64,000 nucleotides of DNA, from positions 1 to 64,000 of the forward strand of contig NZ_JACZCS010000018.1 of assembly GCF_014904745.1 (NCBI RefSeq), given 5' to 3'. The stretch comes from Oricola nitratireducens. Lineage in GTDB: Bacteria; Pseudomonadota; Alphaproteobacteria; Rhizobiales; Rhizobiaceae. Within the stretch, counting starts at the first letter, position 1. Every line of letters begins with the position of its first letter. A program made the position numbers and the translations under genes. Shown piece by piece: positions 45,317 through 54,546 of the stretch. The notes under the pieces are model-generated. The model made no database searches. It was not told where the DNA came from and saw nothing but the letters and a program-made list of their open reading frames with translations.

Positions 45317-46861
45317 TCAGCCCGGTGCGGCGCATTCCCGGTCAAGGATCGCAACCATCGCGCGGTAGAGCTGTTCGGCGTCTTCGGGGCTCTTGCCGAC
45401 GCAAACCGCGCCGAGCTTGCCGAATTCGGACAATGCTCCGATCAGGTGGAAGACGACGCCGGTTTGCGTCGCGCCATGAAAATGGATGCCGTTGCGCACC
45501 GCGATGTCGATCAGGTCTTCCGGCAGCAGGCCGCGGTAGCGCTCCGATTCGAGATTGTCGGTGGCGTAGTAGTAGCGCGGTGGCCCCTCCGGCGTGTTGA
45601 ACAGTCCGGTCTCAGGATCATAGGCGCCATCCGTCAGATATTGCAGCATGATGAAGGGGTGCGTCGTGCCGCCCTTGCGCAGATTGATCTCGATGGCGAG
45701 GTGCTTCCAGCCGTCGCCCTCGCGCACCGAGATGAAATCAATCCCGAAACGGCCAAGCACGCCGCGTTCGGCAAGCGCATTGGCCGCCTTGAGGGCTTCG
45801 GCCTGGATTTCGAGGCGATAGTCCGCGCGCGCCGGAAAGCGGGCGCCGAGAAACTCCTGACCGGTCTTGCCGCCAAGCACCTGGTCATGCGTCGAAACGG
45901 CCTCGACACCGCCGGCCGGATCGATGCGGAACTGCGCCGAGGGCGAACACTTGTCGGCGCCTTCCACGAAGGCCTCGACGATGCCGCCCATTTCGGCGAA
46001 CTTGGCCCGATAGCTGTCCCAATCCATGTCGTGCGAATCGAAAGCCAGACCGGGCAGGTTTTCGCGCACCCATGCCACCAGCGCCGCGCCTTTCGGAGCG
46101 TCGTCGAACGAGAAGATCGCGTTGCCCTCGCCCGAAAACGCCTCGTTGAGCTTGACGACGGCGCGGCGCATTCGCGGATGCCGCGCTTTCAGTTCCGCCA
46201 AGGCATCGGCAATCTCGTCCTCGCTTGCAAGGTCCTCGAAACCGTCGGGAACGGTGACGCCCGCCTCGCGAAACAGCTTGCGGCCGCCGCTTTTCGAACC
46301 GAGCGGCAGCAGATCCGGATCGCAGCCATAGATCGGAATTCCCAGTTCGAGCGCGAGACGCCGCTCGACCGTCGTCACGGTATAACAGACCATGTGGGCG
46401 AGCGCCTTGTCGCCCAGTGCGTCATCGATGCGTTTCAGAAGCCGGGGTCGATCGAGAATCTTGGTGCTCAAGGGCAGGTCGGAGGAATCGTGGCAATTGA
46501 GCAGGATCAGGCGATTGCGGGCATGGCGATGCGGAACGCCTTCGAGAAGATGAAGATAATAGTCGACCGTCGCCTCGTCGATCGGCGCGCTGGTGACATA
46601 GACCACGCGCGTCCGGGGCATCCGCAACAACAGCAGGAGGCACAGCATGCGCTCCTCGTAATGCGGAACGCCCGCGACCCGGGCAAGGACGTCGCTGTCG
46701 AGCGTCAGACTCGGAACGATCAGCACGGTGCGGGGCAGCGACGGATCGGGAAATACGTTTTCGTAGAGGCCTCGCAACCGCGCCTGCAGGCGCCGGAAGG
46801 CGGCGCTTTCGGGAGCATCGTTACATGGTCCGATATCCGCATCCGCCATCGCGCCAGTCAT
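45317..46861 (-). CDS. ATP-grasp ligase related to peptide ligase PGM1
   Basis: The 514-residue protein (start ATG 46861; another ATG at 46849) has a Rossmann-like N-terminal half (TVLIVPSLTLDSDVLARV) and a central ATP-grasp domain: RRAVVKLNEAFSGEGNAIF, then FGIDFISVREGDGWKHLAIEINLRKGGTTHPF with the metal-binding E-x-N. The C-terminal segment (about 415-505) resembles the PGM1-type extension. PGM1 in the pheganomycin pathway joins an amino acid to a ribosomal peptide. The substrate here is unknown. A 73-residue gene lies 14 nt upstream on the same strand. Confidence 0.72.
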   Translation of the reverse strand: MTGAMADADIGPCNDAPESAAFRRLQARLRGLYENVFPDPSLPRTVLIVPSLTLDSDVLARVAGVPHYEERMLCLLLLLRMPRTRVVYVTSAPIDEATVDYYLHLLEGVPHRHARNRLILLNCHDSSDLPLSTKILDRPRLLKRIDDALGDKALAHMVCYTVTTVERRLALELGIPIYGCDPDLLPLGSKSGGRKLFREAGVTVPDGFEDLASEDEIADALAELKARHPRMRRAVVKLNEAFSGEGNAIFSFDDAPKGAALVAWVRENLPGLAFDSHDMDWDSYRAKFAEMGGIVEAFVEGADKCSPSAQFRIDPAGGVEAVSTHDQVLGGKTGQEFLGARFPARADYRLEIQAEALKAANALAERGVLGRFGIDFISVREGDGWKHLAIEINLRKGGTTHPFIMLQYLTDGAYDPETGLFNTPEGPPRYYYATDNLESERYRGLLPEDLIDIAVRNGIHFHGATQTGVVFHLIGALSEFGKLGAVCVGKSPEDAEQLYRAMVAILDRECAAPG

Positions 46862-46874
46862 TCCCGGATGCCGG

Positions 46875-47096
46875 CTACTTGTGCGGCGCAGGCGGCGGCG
46901 TTCTGCCACGCTTTTCGAATTCGGCGTTCATGCGCTCCTCGAAGTCGAGCAAATCCTGAGGCAACGGCTGACCGGTCGCCTTCATCTGGTTCAGCTCCTG
47001 ATGGATCTGTTCGAGAAGCTCATGCGCGTCATGCGGCTGATTCTCCATTTCGCTGAACATCAGGTTCAACCGCGTGATCAGTCCCTCGAATGCCAT
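46875..47096 (-). CDS. Small acidic hypothetical protein preceding the PGM1-like ligase
   Basis: The 73-residue protein is not recognised. It looks helical (LITRLNLMFSEMENQPHDA, LLEQIHQELNQMKATGQPL) and ends in a proline-rich RGRTPPPAPHK tail. It has no signal peptide or cysteine. It shares an operon with the ATP-grasp ligase, 14 nt apart. It could be a partner or regulator of the ligase, or a peptide substrate. Helical content and lack of a leader/core boundary argue weakly against a precursor peptide. Confidence 0.7.
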   Translation of the reverse strand: MAFEGLITRLNLMFSEMENQPHDAHELLEQIHQELNQMKATGQPLPQDLLDFEERMNAEFEKRGRTPPPAPHK

Positions 47097-47213
47097 TTGT
47101 CACCGTCCTGGAAGTTGTCTTTCCAGATTGAGATAGCATCCGCGGACGCGCATGGGAATTGACCGGCATCAAGCCGGCCAACTTTGACCGCGGCGCGGAT
47201 GCATCCGTGGCGT

Positions 47214-48401
47214 TCAGACGGCCTTTGCCGGCTGTTTCACTTCCGGCTTGGCGACCGTTTTCGAAGCCGGTTTGGTGTCCCCCTTGGCGGGTGCCTTCGG
47301 GGCGGTTTTTACCGCCGCTTTCGACGTCCGCGTTCCGTTGTGCCCCTCTTCCGGGGCGATCGGCGGGGTTTCGGCGATCTCCTGGCGGTCCTTGCCGTGT
47401 TCGACACCGCGCGCTTCAAGCTCGAGGATCCGCTGCTGCTTGAGGCGGATCACCTCTTCCATTTCCTTGCGCCCGGATTTCAGCTCGAAGGTCAGTTCCT
47501 CGATCCGCGACTTCTGCTCGACGGTGACGGTTTCGAGCGCCGCATTCCTGGACTTGAGCTCCTCGATCTCGATCGATGCCTGCGTCTTGAGTTCACGCAA
47601 TTCGTCGATCTCGGCCGATTTGCGCGAGTTATCGTCTTCCTGCTTGCGCATTTCGAGCGCGGCCATCTTTTCGCGGTCCTTCGCGCGGGACAGGTCGCCC
47701 TTGAGAGCGCGGTTTTCCTCTTCGGCCTGCTCGGCGCGCTCGGTCACGATGCGCTTATCGTTCTCCATCCGTGCGATATCGGACTGCAACGCGGAGAGAT
47801 CGACGGTCGCGATCCGCTTTTCTTCCATCAGCCGGGCAAGATTGGTGCGCGCGATTTCATTGGCGTCGCGCAGCGAAGCGATCTTCGATTCCAGCAGCGT
47901 GATCTTTTTACGCTGCTCCTCGATCGTCGCCTTCATCTCGTGGTTGTTGCGGACGAGCCCTTCGCTTGCGATACGCAGCTTGGTCGAACTTGCTTCGATC
48001 CGCTCGAGCCGCTTCAGATCCGTTTCCGCCTTTTCGAGATAATCGGACAGCGTACCGATCTGCTTGGCCAGATTTCCGAGAAGCCCCGCACCTTCGCGGA
48101 TCTCGTCTTCAATTTCCGAACTCAGATCGCGCTTGCGGCGGATCTCCAGAAGCCGGCTCGACGTTTCGTTCTCCGGCAGATCCGTGATCTCCGGGATCGC
48201 CGGCATGTCCAGCTCCATCGGGCTGTCCTTGGAGCCGAACTCCTCTTCCAACTGGAGCACGATCTGCTGTTCCAACTCGTCAAGCCCGGTCATGTCCGTA
48301 TGTATCCCTGCCAAGTTCTGGCCATTCGACGCGCCCGATTCAGCATTCATCACTGCAGCTGATCCGAAAACGCCGTTCTTCAAACGCTCAACCGTACCCA
48401 T
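47214..48401 (-). CDS. Long coiled-coil protein of unknown function
   Basis: The 395-residue protein has a flexible, acidic N-terminal part (1-90), then an almost unbroken heptad-rich coiled coil (about 90-335, for example LEKAETDLKRLERIEA and KKITLLESKIASLRD). The tail (about 340-395) is rich in Lys, Ala, Pro and Thr (TKPASKTVAKPEVKQPAKAV), like disordered basic tails of histone H1-type or nucleoid proteins. It has no membrane helix. It could be a scaffold, cytoskeletal or chromosome-associated protein. It is upstream of the 73-residue gene on the same strand, 117 nt apart. Confidence 0.82.
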   Translation of the reverse strand: MGTVERLKNGVFGSAAVMNAESGASNGQNLAGIHTDMTGLDELEQQIVLQLEEEFGSKDSPMELDMPAIPEITDLPENETSSRLLEIRRKRDLSSEIEDEIREGAGLLGNLAKQIGTLSDYLEKAETDLKRLERIEASSTKLRIASEGLVRNNHEMKATIEEQRKKITLLESKIASLRDANEIARTNLARLMEEKRIATVDLSALQSDIARMENDKRIVTERAEQAEEENRALKGDLSRAKDREKMAALEMRKQEDDNSRKSAEIDELRELKTQASIEIEELKSRNAALETVTVEQKSRIEELTFELKSGRKEMEEVIRLKQQRILELEARGVEHGKDRQEIAETPPIAPEEGHNGTRTSKAAVKTAPKAPAKGDTKPASKTVAKPEVKQPAKAV

Positions 48402-48579
48402 CACGAACCTCAATAACCCTTATCGTCAATAAATCGTTAATATTACTATGCATGACCCTCGGTCAATGTGAGCAATAGATTATGATTAAGCGTAAAATTT
48501 TAGAGAAATTGTATCTACGCTACATGGCACATGCGGATTGATGACTTGGGGCATGTTGTCCCCCGGTCCGGGAGCAACG

Positions 48580-49401
48580 CTACACGCCGGCCTCTTCCAG
48601 ATGACCGAGCACCTCGAGCCGCCTCCAGACGGCGGCCACCATGTCGCGGTCGCATGGCAGGGCGAATTCACCGGCGAGCGTCTCGTGCAACTGCGCAAGT
48701 GACCCGATCACACTCTTCGTCACGCAGGCGCGGTTTTCCACGCGCAGCGCCGTATTGAGCAGGCTGATCCGGCCGTCCTCGCGATGACGGCTCAGCATCA
48801 GGTTTGCCGGAAACGGCGCCTTTTCCCAACGCGCGCAGACGAAATTGGCGGCCTCTATGTCGGCGTCGCGCACCGGCACGCGGTCGAAACCGTAAAGCGA
48901 AAACCAGCCCTCCGGCGTCTCGCGCTCCAGCACCAGTTCGCCGGCGGCTTCATCCTCGGCAAACCGGTAGCGGCCTGTCGGGGCAGCCTGAACGTCGCGC
49001 GCGCCGATCCTCAGCGGGACCGAGGCGCCAGCTCCGCCGAAGCCCGTATCGGCGAGCCATTCCTCGCCATCAAGCGTCACGATCCAGGCAAGGTGGCTGC
49101 GCTGACCGCCTTGCGGCGCGCCGTTGCGCACCCGCGCCATCACCCGCGCCGCCCGGAACCCGAAAGCCGACAACGCCGCCCCGAACAGCGTGTTGAGTTC
49201 GAAACAATAGCCGCCCCGCCCCTGGGCGATCAGCTTGTCCTCGATGCCGTCCAGCGAGACGTCCGGCACGATCCCGAGCAGCGGATCGATGTTCTCGAAG
49301 GCAATGGCGCACATCTGCGCCGCCTGCAGCGCCCGCAACCCGCCGGCCGTCGCGTCACAACCCTCAAGTCCGATGCGCTTCAGATAGCGGTCGATATCCA
49401 T
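48580..49401 (-). CDS. Arylamine N-acetyltransferase
   Basis: The 273-residue protein has the NAT catalytic triad: C66 in GRGGYCFELN, H103 in SHLAW and D118 in ADTGFGG. The N-terminal IAFENIDPLLG segment is also conserved. NATs transfer acetyl groups to arylamines and hydrazines, and in some actinomycetes and pathway clusters act as amide synthases. The start at 49401 gives a family-length protein. It is divergent from the sirtuin gene. Confidence 0.92.
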   Translation of the reverse strand: MDIDRYLKRIGLEGCDATAGGLRALQAAQMCAIAFENIDPLLGIVPDVSLDGIEDKLIAQGRGGYCFELNTLFGAALSAFGFRAARVMARVRNGAPQGGQRSHLAWIVTLDGEEWLADTGFGGAGASVPLRIGARDVQAAPTGRYRFAEDEAAGELVLERETPEGWFSLYGFDRVPVRDADIEAANFVCARWEKAPFPANLMLSRHREDGRISLLNTALRVENRACVTKSVIGSLAQLHETLAGEFALPCDRDMVAAVWRRLEVLGHLEEAGV

Positions 49402-49509
49402 ATGCGATCCCTTGATCCGATCCCCTGAAAAAACGCCGAAGCTTTCGCCGATTGACCGCGCAAATGCAATCGGGGCACCCTTGGGCCTGTTCGACAACCG
49501 GATCACGCC

Positions 49510-50205
49510 ATGAAAATCGTCGTTCTTACCGGCGCCGGGATTTCGGCGGAAAGCGGACTGGCCACCTTTCGCGATCCGGACGGCGCCTGGGCGAAACACG
49601 ACCCGCAGAAGCTGGCAACGCCCGAGGCCTTCGCCGCCGATCCGGCGCTCGTGCATGCCTTCTACAATGCGCGGCGCGCCCAGTTGCGCGACGTCGCCCC
49701 CAACGAGGCGCACCAAGCGCTTGTCCGCCTCGAAGCCGCATTCGGGCGCGATTTTCTGCTCGTCACCCAGAATGTCGACGACCTGCACGAGCGCGCCGGC
49801 TCGAAAGACCTCGTCCACATGCACGGCCGGTTGCGCAGCGCGTGGTGCCGCGCCTGCGACACCCGCCATGACTGGGATGACGATCTTTCGACCGAAACCG
49901 CCTGCCCCGCCTGCGGAAAGACCGGGCTGATGCGGCCCGACATCGTCTGGTTCGGCGAAATGCCCTACCGGATGGACGAAATCCTGCGCGCGCTCGACTG
50001 TTGCGACCTGTTCATCGCGATCGGCACCAGCGGCGCGGTCTACCCCGCCGCCGGATTCGTCGACATCGCGGCGAATGCCGGCGCGGAGACCATCGAACTC
50101 AACCTGCAGCCGTCCGACGGCACCGCCTTGTTCAACGATTACCGCCATGGTGCGGCGACGCGGATCGTCCCCGCCTTCGTGGACGAACTGATCGGACGGC
50201 CCTGA
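49510..50205 (+). CDS. Sir2-family NAD-dependent protein deacylase (CobB-like)
   Basis: The 231-residue protein has the sirtuin core: GAGISAESGLATFRD (NAD loop), TQNVDDLHERAGS, catalytic H105 in HMHGRL, and a zinc ribbon with C113, C116, C132 and C135. The IVWFGEMPY and GTSGAVYPAAGF motifs follow. It probably removes acetyl or succinyl groups from lysines, with bacterial CobB as model. Confidence 0.94.
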   Translation: MKIVVLTGAGISAESGLATFRDPDGAWAKHDPQKLATPEAFAADPALVHAFYNARRAQLRDVAPNEAHQALVRLEAAFGRDFLLVTQNVDDLHERAGSKDLVHMHGRLRSAWCRACDTRHDWDDDLSTETACPACGKTGLMRPDIVWFGEMPYRMDEILRALDCCDLFIAIGTSGAVYPAAGFVDIAANAGAETIELNLQPSDGTALFNDYRHGAATRIVPAFVDELIGRP

Positions 50206-50480
50206 ACGACCCTTGCGAGTCGGGATCGATCCGGCGTCCATTTCGTCGGCATGGCTCACCGGAGATGACCGCTAACCTTCCGTTACGAAAAAAGAAACCG
50301 AACCTCCCCCGATGTTGCGGAATCGCAACGCCGAGCGATAAATCCCGAAAATAGAATGTGAATTTCCGAATACCGCTCGGTAAGCGGTTGCCATCCGCGG
50401 TAGGTTTCCAGATAGAAGATTCAGACAACAACAACGTCCATCCTCGATTCAAAGGGTGGCGGGAAAATCGAGAGCTGGGC
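50206..50480 (+). other. Upstream region of the outer membrane protein gene
   Basis: This 275-nt gap between the sirtuin and barrel genes is comparatively A+T-rich. It contains a short hairpin (GTTGCG-GAAT-CGCAAC, 50314-50329) and probably the barrel gene promoter. No convincing gene is seen. The barrel gene frame is open back to 50358, but that stretch does not resemble a leader. Confidence 0.5.
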
Positions 50481-51248
50481 ATGAAAATTCTTCGTCATTC
50501 ACTCACCGCAATTCTGGCAGTCGGCGCGCTTGGCGCATCGCTGGCAACAGCGTCGGCCGGCGACGGATACTATATCCGCGGCGAACTCGGCGGATCGTGG
50601 TCGTCGAGCGACACCGCGACCTGGACAACGCCAGGCGGCGAGTACCAGATGATGGACCTCAACAATTCGGGTTCGTTCGCCGGCGGCATTGCGGTCGGCA
50701 CCTATGTGAAGCCGTATCTGCGCACCGATTTTTCCTACACCTATCTCGGGAATTTCGATCTCGACTCCTGTAAGATTCCGCGCGGGAACGCTACCTGCGG
50801 CGAGTCCCACAATACCGGTACGGTGAACAGCCACCTGTTTATGCTGAACGGCTACCTGGAAAAGGAAACCCCGATCGCTGTCGGTACCAGCATGATCACG
50901 CCGTTCCTGACCGCCGGTATCGGCGCCGCCCTGCACGATTTCGGAACGTGGAACCACATGGGAAGCGGTTTGGCGCCCCAATTTGCGACGACTGGCCGAA
51001 ACTTCGAAGGCAAGAACAAGTGGGACTTCGCATGGACCCTCGGCGCAGGCGTTTCGGTCGACATGACCAAGACCACCAAGCGGCCGATGTTCCTCGACGT
51101 GACCTACCGCTTCACCGATGCAGGCACGGCCCAGGGTTCGGACCAGCCGCTTCCGGGTAACGGCAACGGCATTCCACAGAATGCCTACAGCGCGGACATC
51201 GTCACGCATTCGGTTTTCGTCGGCCTGCGCATCCCGTTCGGCCGCTAA
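50481..51248 (+). CDS. Outer membrane beta-barrel protein (Omp25/Omp31-like family)
   Basis: The 255-residue protein has a signal peptide (ILAVGALGASLATASA) and a mature part with alternating amphipathic strands that begins YYIRGELGGSW and ends VFVGLRIPFGR, the terminal aromatic-type beta-signal of OMPs. The SAGDGYYIRGELG beginning is typical of the small porin-like outer membrane proteins of rhizobia. The ATG at 50481 gives the proper leader. A strong bidirectional terminator follows. Confidence 0.88.
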   Translation: MKILRHSLTAILAVGALGASLATASAGDGYYIRGELGGSWSSSDTATWTTPGGEYQMMDLNNSGSFAGGIAVGTYVKPYLRTDFSYTYLGNFDLDSCKIPRGNATCGESHNTGTVNSHLFMLNGYLEKETPIAVGTSMITPFLTAGIGAALHDFGTWNHMGSGLAPQFATTGRNFEGKNKWDFAWTLGAGVSVDMTKTTKRPMFLDVTYRFTDAGTAQGSDQPLPGNGNGIPQNAYSADIVTHSVFVGLRIPFGR

Positions 51249-51263
51249 GACACAGCATTACAC

Positions 51264-51298
51264 TAAAAAAAGCGCCGGGTTTTCCCGGCGCTTTTTTT
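51264..51298. terminator. Strong bidirectional intrinsic terminator
   Basis: AGCGCCGGG (51271-51279) and CCCGGCGCT (51284-51292) form a 9-bp stem with a TTTT loop. It is flanked by six As on the left and seven Ts on the right. It lies between the convergent barrel gene and pdxH. Confidence 0.92.
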
Positions 51299-51320
51299 AT
51301 TCCGGCTGCGGAACTGCCGT

Positions 51321-51941
51321 TCAGGGATAGAACCGGGTTTTCGTCCAGGGCTCGCCCTCGCCCTGCCGGCGGAAGACCGCCCTGTCATGCAGGCGAAACG
51401 CGCCGTCCTTCCAGAACTCGATATAGACCGGCGCAATGCGAAAGCCCGACCAGTAGGGCGGACGAGGCACTTCACCGACGGGATATTTGGCCGCGTATCT
51501 GGCAACTTCCTTTTCCAGCGCGAACCGGCTTTCCAGCGGCCGCGACTGTTTCGACGCCCATGCGCCGATGCGGCTGGTGCGGGCGCGCGACGCAAAATAG
51601 GCGTCCGCCTCGGCGTCGCTGACGATCGAGACCGGGCCTCTCACCCGGACCTGGCGGCGCAGCGATTTCCAGTGGAAACACATCGCCGCCTTGCGGCTGG
51701 CGAGGATCTCCTCGCCCTTCTGGCTTTCGAAATTCGTGTAGAAGACGAAGCCGTTCTCGTCGAAATCCTTCAACAGCACCATGCGCACGTCGGGCAATCC
51801 GTCGGCGTCGACCGTTGCGAGCGCCGTCGCATTGGGATCGTTGATCTCGGATTCCCCGGCTTCGGCGAGCCATTCGCCGAACAGGGCAAAAGGATCGTCG
51901 CGGGTCGTGAAGTCAGTGTTTGTTAACTCTGCGGACGTCAT
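51321..51941 (-). CDS. pdxH: Pyridoxamine 5'-phosphate oxidase
   Basis: The 206-residue protein oxidises PNP/PMP to PLP with FMN. Conserved segments are [43 protein letters not shown] (phosphate-binding basic residues), [11 protein letters not shown] and [10 protein letters not shown]. The ATG at 51941 gives the family length; the frame is open further upstream. It converges with the OMP gene. Confidence 0.95.
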   Translation of the reverse strand: MTSAELTNTDFTTRDDPFALFGEWLAEAGESEINDPNATALATVDADGLPDVRMVLLKDFDENGFVFYTNFESQKGEEILASRKAAMCFHWKSLRRQVRVRGPVSIVSDAEADAYFASRARTSRIGAWASKQSRPLESRFALEKEVARYAAKYPVGEVPRPPYWSGFRIAPVYIEFWKDGAFRLHDRAVFRRQGEGEPWTKTRFYP

Positions 51942-51991
51942 AATCTCTTCCGGGACAGCGGCTTTGCCGCGGTGGGCATTGGTCGGACTAT

Positions 51992-52513
51992 ATGCGTTTT
52001 GTGTTGCACACATTCGGGGCATTTGCGCAAGCATTCAAGAGCTTGTCCGTTCCCGCATTCCGCGCCGCCGCGCTTGGCGCGGCCGCGCTGGCTGTGCAGG
52101 CATGCAGCATGACCGGCAAAGGCCTCGACGAGGCGTCGGTCGGCGCCATCGCCATTGTCGACGACAATTCTTCCGTCATCACCAACGATCCCTTCAACCC
52201 CACCGAAAATGCCGAGGGCGCGGAACGCGACCGGCTCCTCGACGAGGACACGATCCGGCATGCCGTCACCTCTGCCGATCTCGGCGCCCGGAAAAGCGGG
52301 CCGCTTTCCTGGGCCAACCAGTCGACCGGCTCATCCGGCGTGATCACCGAAATCGAGCAGCGCAAAGTCGCCGGCCAGACCTGCCGCAGCTTTTCGGCCA
52401 CGCGCAACGCCTATGACGGTGTGACGCTGTACAAGGGCGATCTCTGCCTCGACCGGCGAACCGGCTGGTGGACGCGCATCCTCAAGCCGCTCGGCCTGGG
52501 CGCGGACGCCTGA
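51992..52513 (+). CDS. RT0821/Lpp0805-type surface antigen domain lipoprotein
   Basis: The 173-residue protein has a hydrophobic leader with a possible lipobox (AVQAC, Cys38). It then has a domain in which [19 protein letters not shown], then [27 protein letters not shown] resembles the alphaproteobacterial RT0821/Lpp0805 surface family. The paired cysteines suggest a disulfide. It is probably anchored in the outer membrane. The region is divergent from pdxH. Confidence 0.75.
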   Translation: MRFVLHTFGAFAQAFKSLSVPAFRAAALGAAALAVQACSMTGKGLDEASVGAIAIVDDNSSVITNDPFNPTENAEGAERDRLLDEDTIRHAVTSADLGARKSGPLSWANQSTGSSGVITEIEQRKVAGQTCRSFSATRNAYDGVTLYKGDLCLDRRTGWWTRILKPLGLGADA

Positions 52514-52605
52514 ACGGCGCGCCATTTTTTTCCGTCATATCTGGAATTGACCATGTTTCATCGCCATATACCCGATGAAACCAGCTTTAACAGCGCAAGA
52601 GTGCC

Positions 52606-53565
52606 ATGAGAGACCCGTATGCAGTGCTCGGCGTCGCAAAGACGGCCAGCGCTTCCGAAATCAAGTCAGCGTTCCGCAAGCTCGCCAAGAAGTATCATCC
52701 GGACGCGAACAAGAACGACCCGAAAACGCAGGAACGCTTTTCGGAAATTTCGCGCGCCTATGAGATCGTCGGGGACGAGACAAAGCGCAAGCAATTCGAC
52801 CGCGGCGAGATCGATGCCGAGGGTCGCGAGACCTTCCAGGGCTTCGCGGGCGGCAATCCCCATACCGCCTATGACGGCTTCGCCGCACGCGGCGGTACCG
52901 GCGGATTCCAGTTCCGCGGCGGCGAAGGCGCAACGGAAGACATCCTGTCCGAACTGTTCGGCTCGGCCTTCGGCGGCGGAGCGAGACGGGCATCCGGTCC
53001 CTTCGGTGCCGGACCGTTCACGAATGCCGGCGGCGGCGCCGGCAAGCGCGCCGGTGCCACACCGCCGCGCGGCAAGGACATCGAGGCGAACCTCGCCGTC
53101 GGCGTCGAGGACATTCTCGGCGACCGCAAGGCGCCGCTGACGCTTCCCGACGGGCGGACGATCGCGGTCAAGATTCCCGAAGGCGTCGTCGACGGCCAGG
53201 TCATCCGGCTGAAGGGCCAGGGGATCGCCGGCCCGACCGGGCACCGTGGCGACATTCTCGCGAAAGTCCGCATCAAGGCCGGCGAAGGCATGCGCATCGA
53301 CGGCGCGAACATCTATGCCGACGTCGAGGTGCCGCTGGAAACGGCGGTCTTCGGCGGCAAGGTTTCGCTCGCGACGCCGGATGGCAAGAAGGTGGCGCTG
53401 ACGATTCCCGCCTGGACCTCGTCGGGGCAGACGCTCCGGCTGAAGGGCAAGGGACTGCCGCACGCCAAATCGGGGCATGGCGATCTTCTCGCGGTGCTGC
53501 AGATCCAGCTTCCGGACGAAAAGCGCGAAGCACTCGAAGCGCTGTTCAAGAAATCGACGGTCTGA
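52606..53565 (+). CDS. DnaJ-like co-chaperone (CbpA type)
   Basis: The 319-residue protein has a J domain (4-65) with HPD at 31-33 in KKYHPDANK, a Gly/Phe-rich linker with RGGEGATEDILSELFGSAFGG, and two C-terminal beta domains with ETAVFGGKVSLATPDGKKVALTIP and QTLRLKGKGLP. No zinc-finger cysteines are present, so it is the CbpA rather than DnaJ type. It stimulates DnaK. The start of fabI is 131 nt downstream. Confidence 0.93.
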   Translation: MRDPYAVLGVAKTASASEIKSAFRKLAKKYHPDANKNDPKTQERFSEISRAYEIVGDETKRKQFDRGEIDAEGRETFQGFAGGNPHTAYDGFAARGGTGGFQFRGGEGATEDILSELFGSAFGGGARRASGPFGAGPFTNAGGGAGKRAGATPPRGKDIEANLAVGVEDILGDRKAPLTLPDGRTIAVKIPEGVVDGQVIRLKGQGIAGPTGHRGDILAKVRIKAGEGMRIDGANIYADVEVPLETAVFGGKVSLATPDGKKVALTIPAWTSSGQTLRLKGKGLPHAKSGHGDLLAVLQIQLPDEKREALEALFKKSTV

Positions 53566-53696
53566 CATCTGCGCGCAAATCGTGTCGATGACGGCATGAA
53601 CCGATTTAAGGGCATGGCGCGCAAACGCGCTTGATGGCGTCATGCCGCTGTGCGATATGCACGCGGCACACGATGACTGTCGACGGGAAACATGCC

Positions 53697-54509
53697 ATGA
53701 CCACCGGTTCGGGCCTCATGAAAGGCAAGCGAGGCCTCATTATCGGCCTCGCCAACAACAAATCCATCGCATGGGGCATCGCGAAATCCTGCGCCGACCA
53801 GGGCGCAGAGCTGGCATTCACCTATCAGGGCGACGCGCTGAAAAAGCGCGTCGAGCCGCTCGCCGCGGAACTGAACGCCATCGTTTGCGGCCATTGCGAC
53901 GTTACCGAGCCGGAAACGATCGAGGCGGTCTTCGCGCATCTGGAGAAGACCTGGGGCCGGCTCGACTTCGTCGTTCACGCCGTCGCCTTCTCCGACAAGG
54001 ACGAGTTGACCGGCCGCTATGTCGACACGAGCCGCGAAAATTTCGGCCGCACGATGGACATCTCCGTCTATTCGCTGACGGCGGTCGCCAAGCGCGCCGA
54101 ACCGCTGATGTCGAACGGCGGTTCAATCCTGACGCTGACCTATTACGGCGCTGAAAAAGTGATGCCGCATTACAATGTCATGGGCGTCGCCAAGGCCGCG
54201 CTGGAGGCAAGCGTGCGCTATCTCGCCGTCGACCTCGGGCCGAACAACATCCGCGTCAATGCGCTGTCGGCCGGACCGATCAAGACGCTCGCCGCCTCCG
54301 GCATCGGCGATTTCCGCTACATCCTGAAGTGGAACGAATACAACTCGCCGCTGCGCAAGACGGTAACGATCGAGGAAGTGGGCGATGCCGCGCTGTATCT
54401 CCTCAGCGACCTGTCGCGGTCGGTCACCGGAGAGATCCACCACGTCGATTCCGGTTACCACGTCGTCGGCATGAAGGCCGTGGACGCGCCGGATATCACC
54501 AAGGACTAA
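53697..54509 (+). CDS. fabI: Enoyl-[acyl-carrier-protein] reductase (NADH)
   Basis: The 270-residue SDR-fold enzyme performs the last reduction in fatty acid elongation. The NADH loop is GLANNKSIAWGIAK. The FabI active site is Y159-x6-K166 within MPHYNVMGVAKAALEAS. SAGPIKTLAASGIGDF is the substrate-binding loop that also binds triclosan-type inhibitors. In-frame ATGs lie up to 66 nt upstream; the chosen one gives family length. Confidence 0.95.
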   Translation: MTTGSGLMKGKRGLIIGLANNKSIAWGIAKSCADQGAELAFTYQGDALKKRVEPLAAELNAIVCGHCDVTEPETIEAVFAHLEKTWGRLDFVVHAVAFSDKDELTGRYVDTSRENFGRTMDISVYSLTAVAKRAEPLMSNGGSILTLTYYGAEKVMPHYNVMGVAKAALEASVRYLAVDLGPNNIRVNALSAGPIKTLAASGIGDFRYILKWNEYNSPLRKTVTIEEVGDAALYLLSDLSRSVTGEIHHVDSGYHVVGMKAVDAPDITKD

Positions 54510-54546
54510 CCACCGCTCCAACGCGGCCAAGGGGACGAACTTCGCG

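Noticed and set aside
46875-47096. 73-residue protein as a ribosomal-peptide precursor
   Set aside because: There is no leader/core pattern, Cys or Gly-Gly site, and the protein looks like a stable helical protein. Kept as an open possibility under the ligase finding only.
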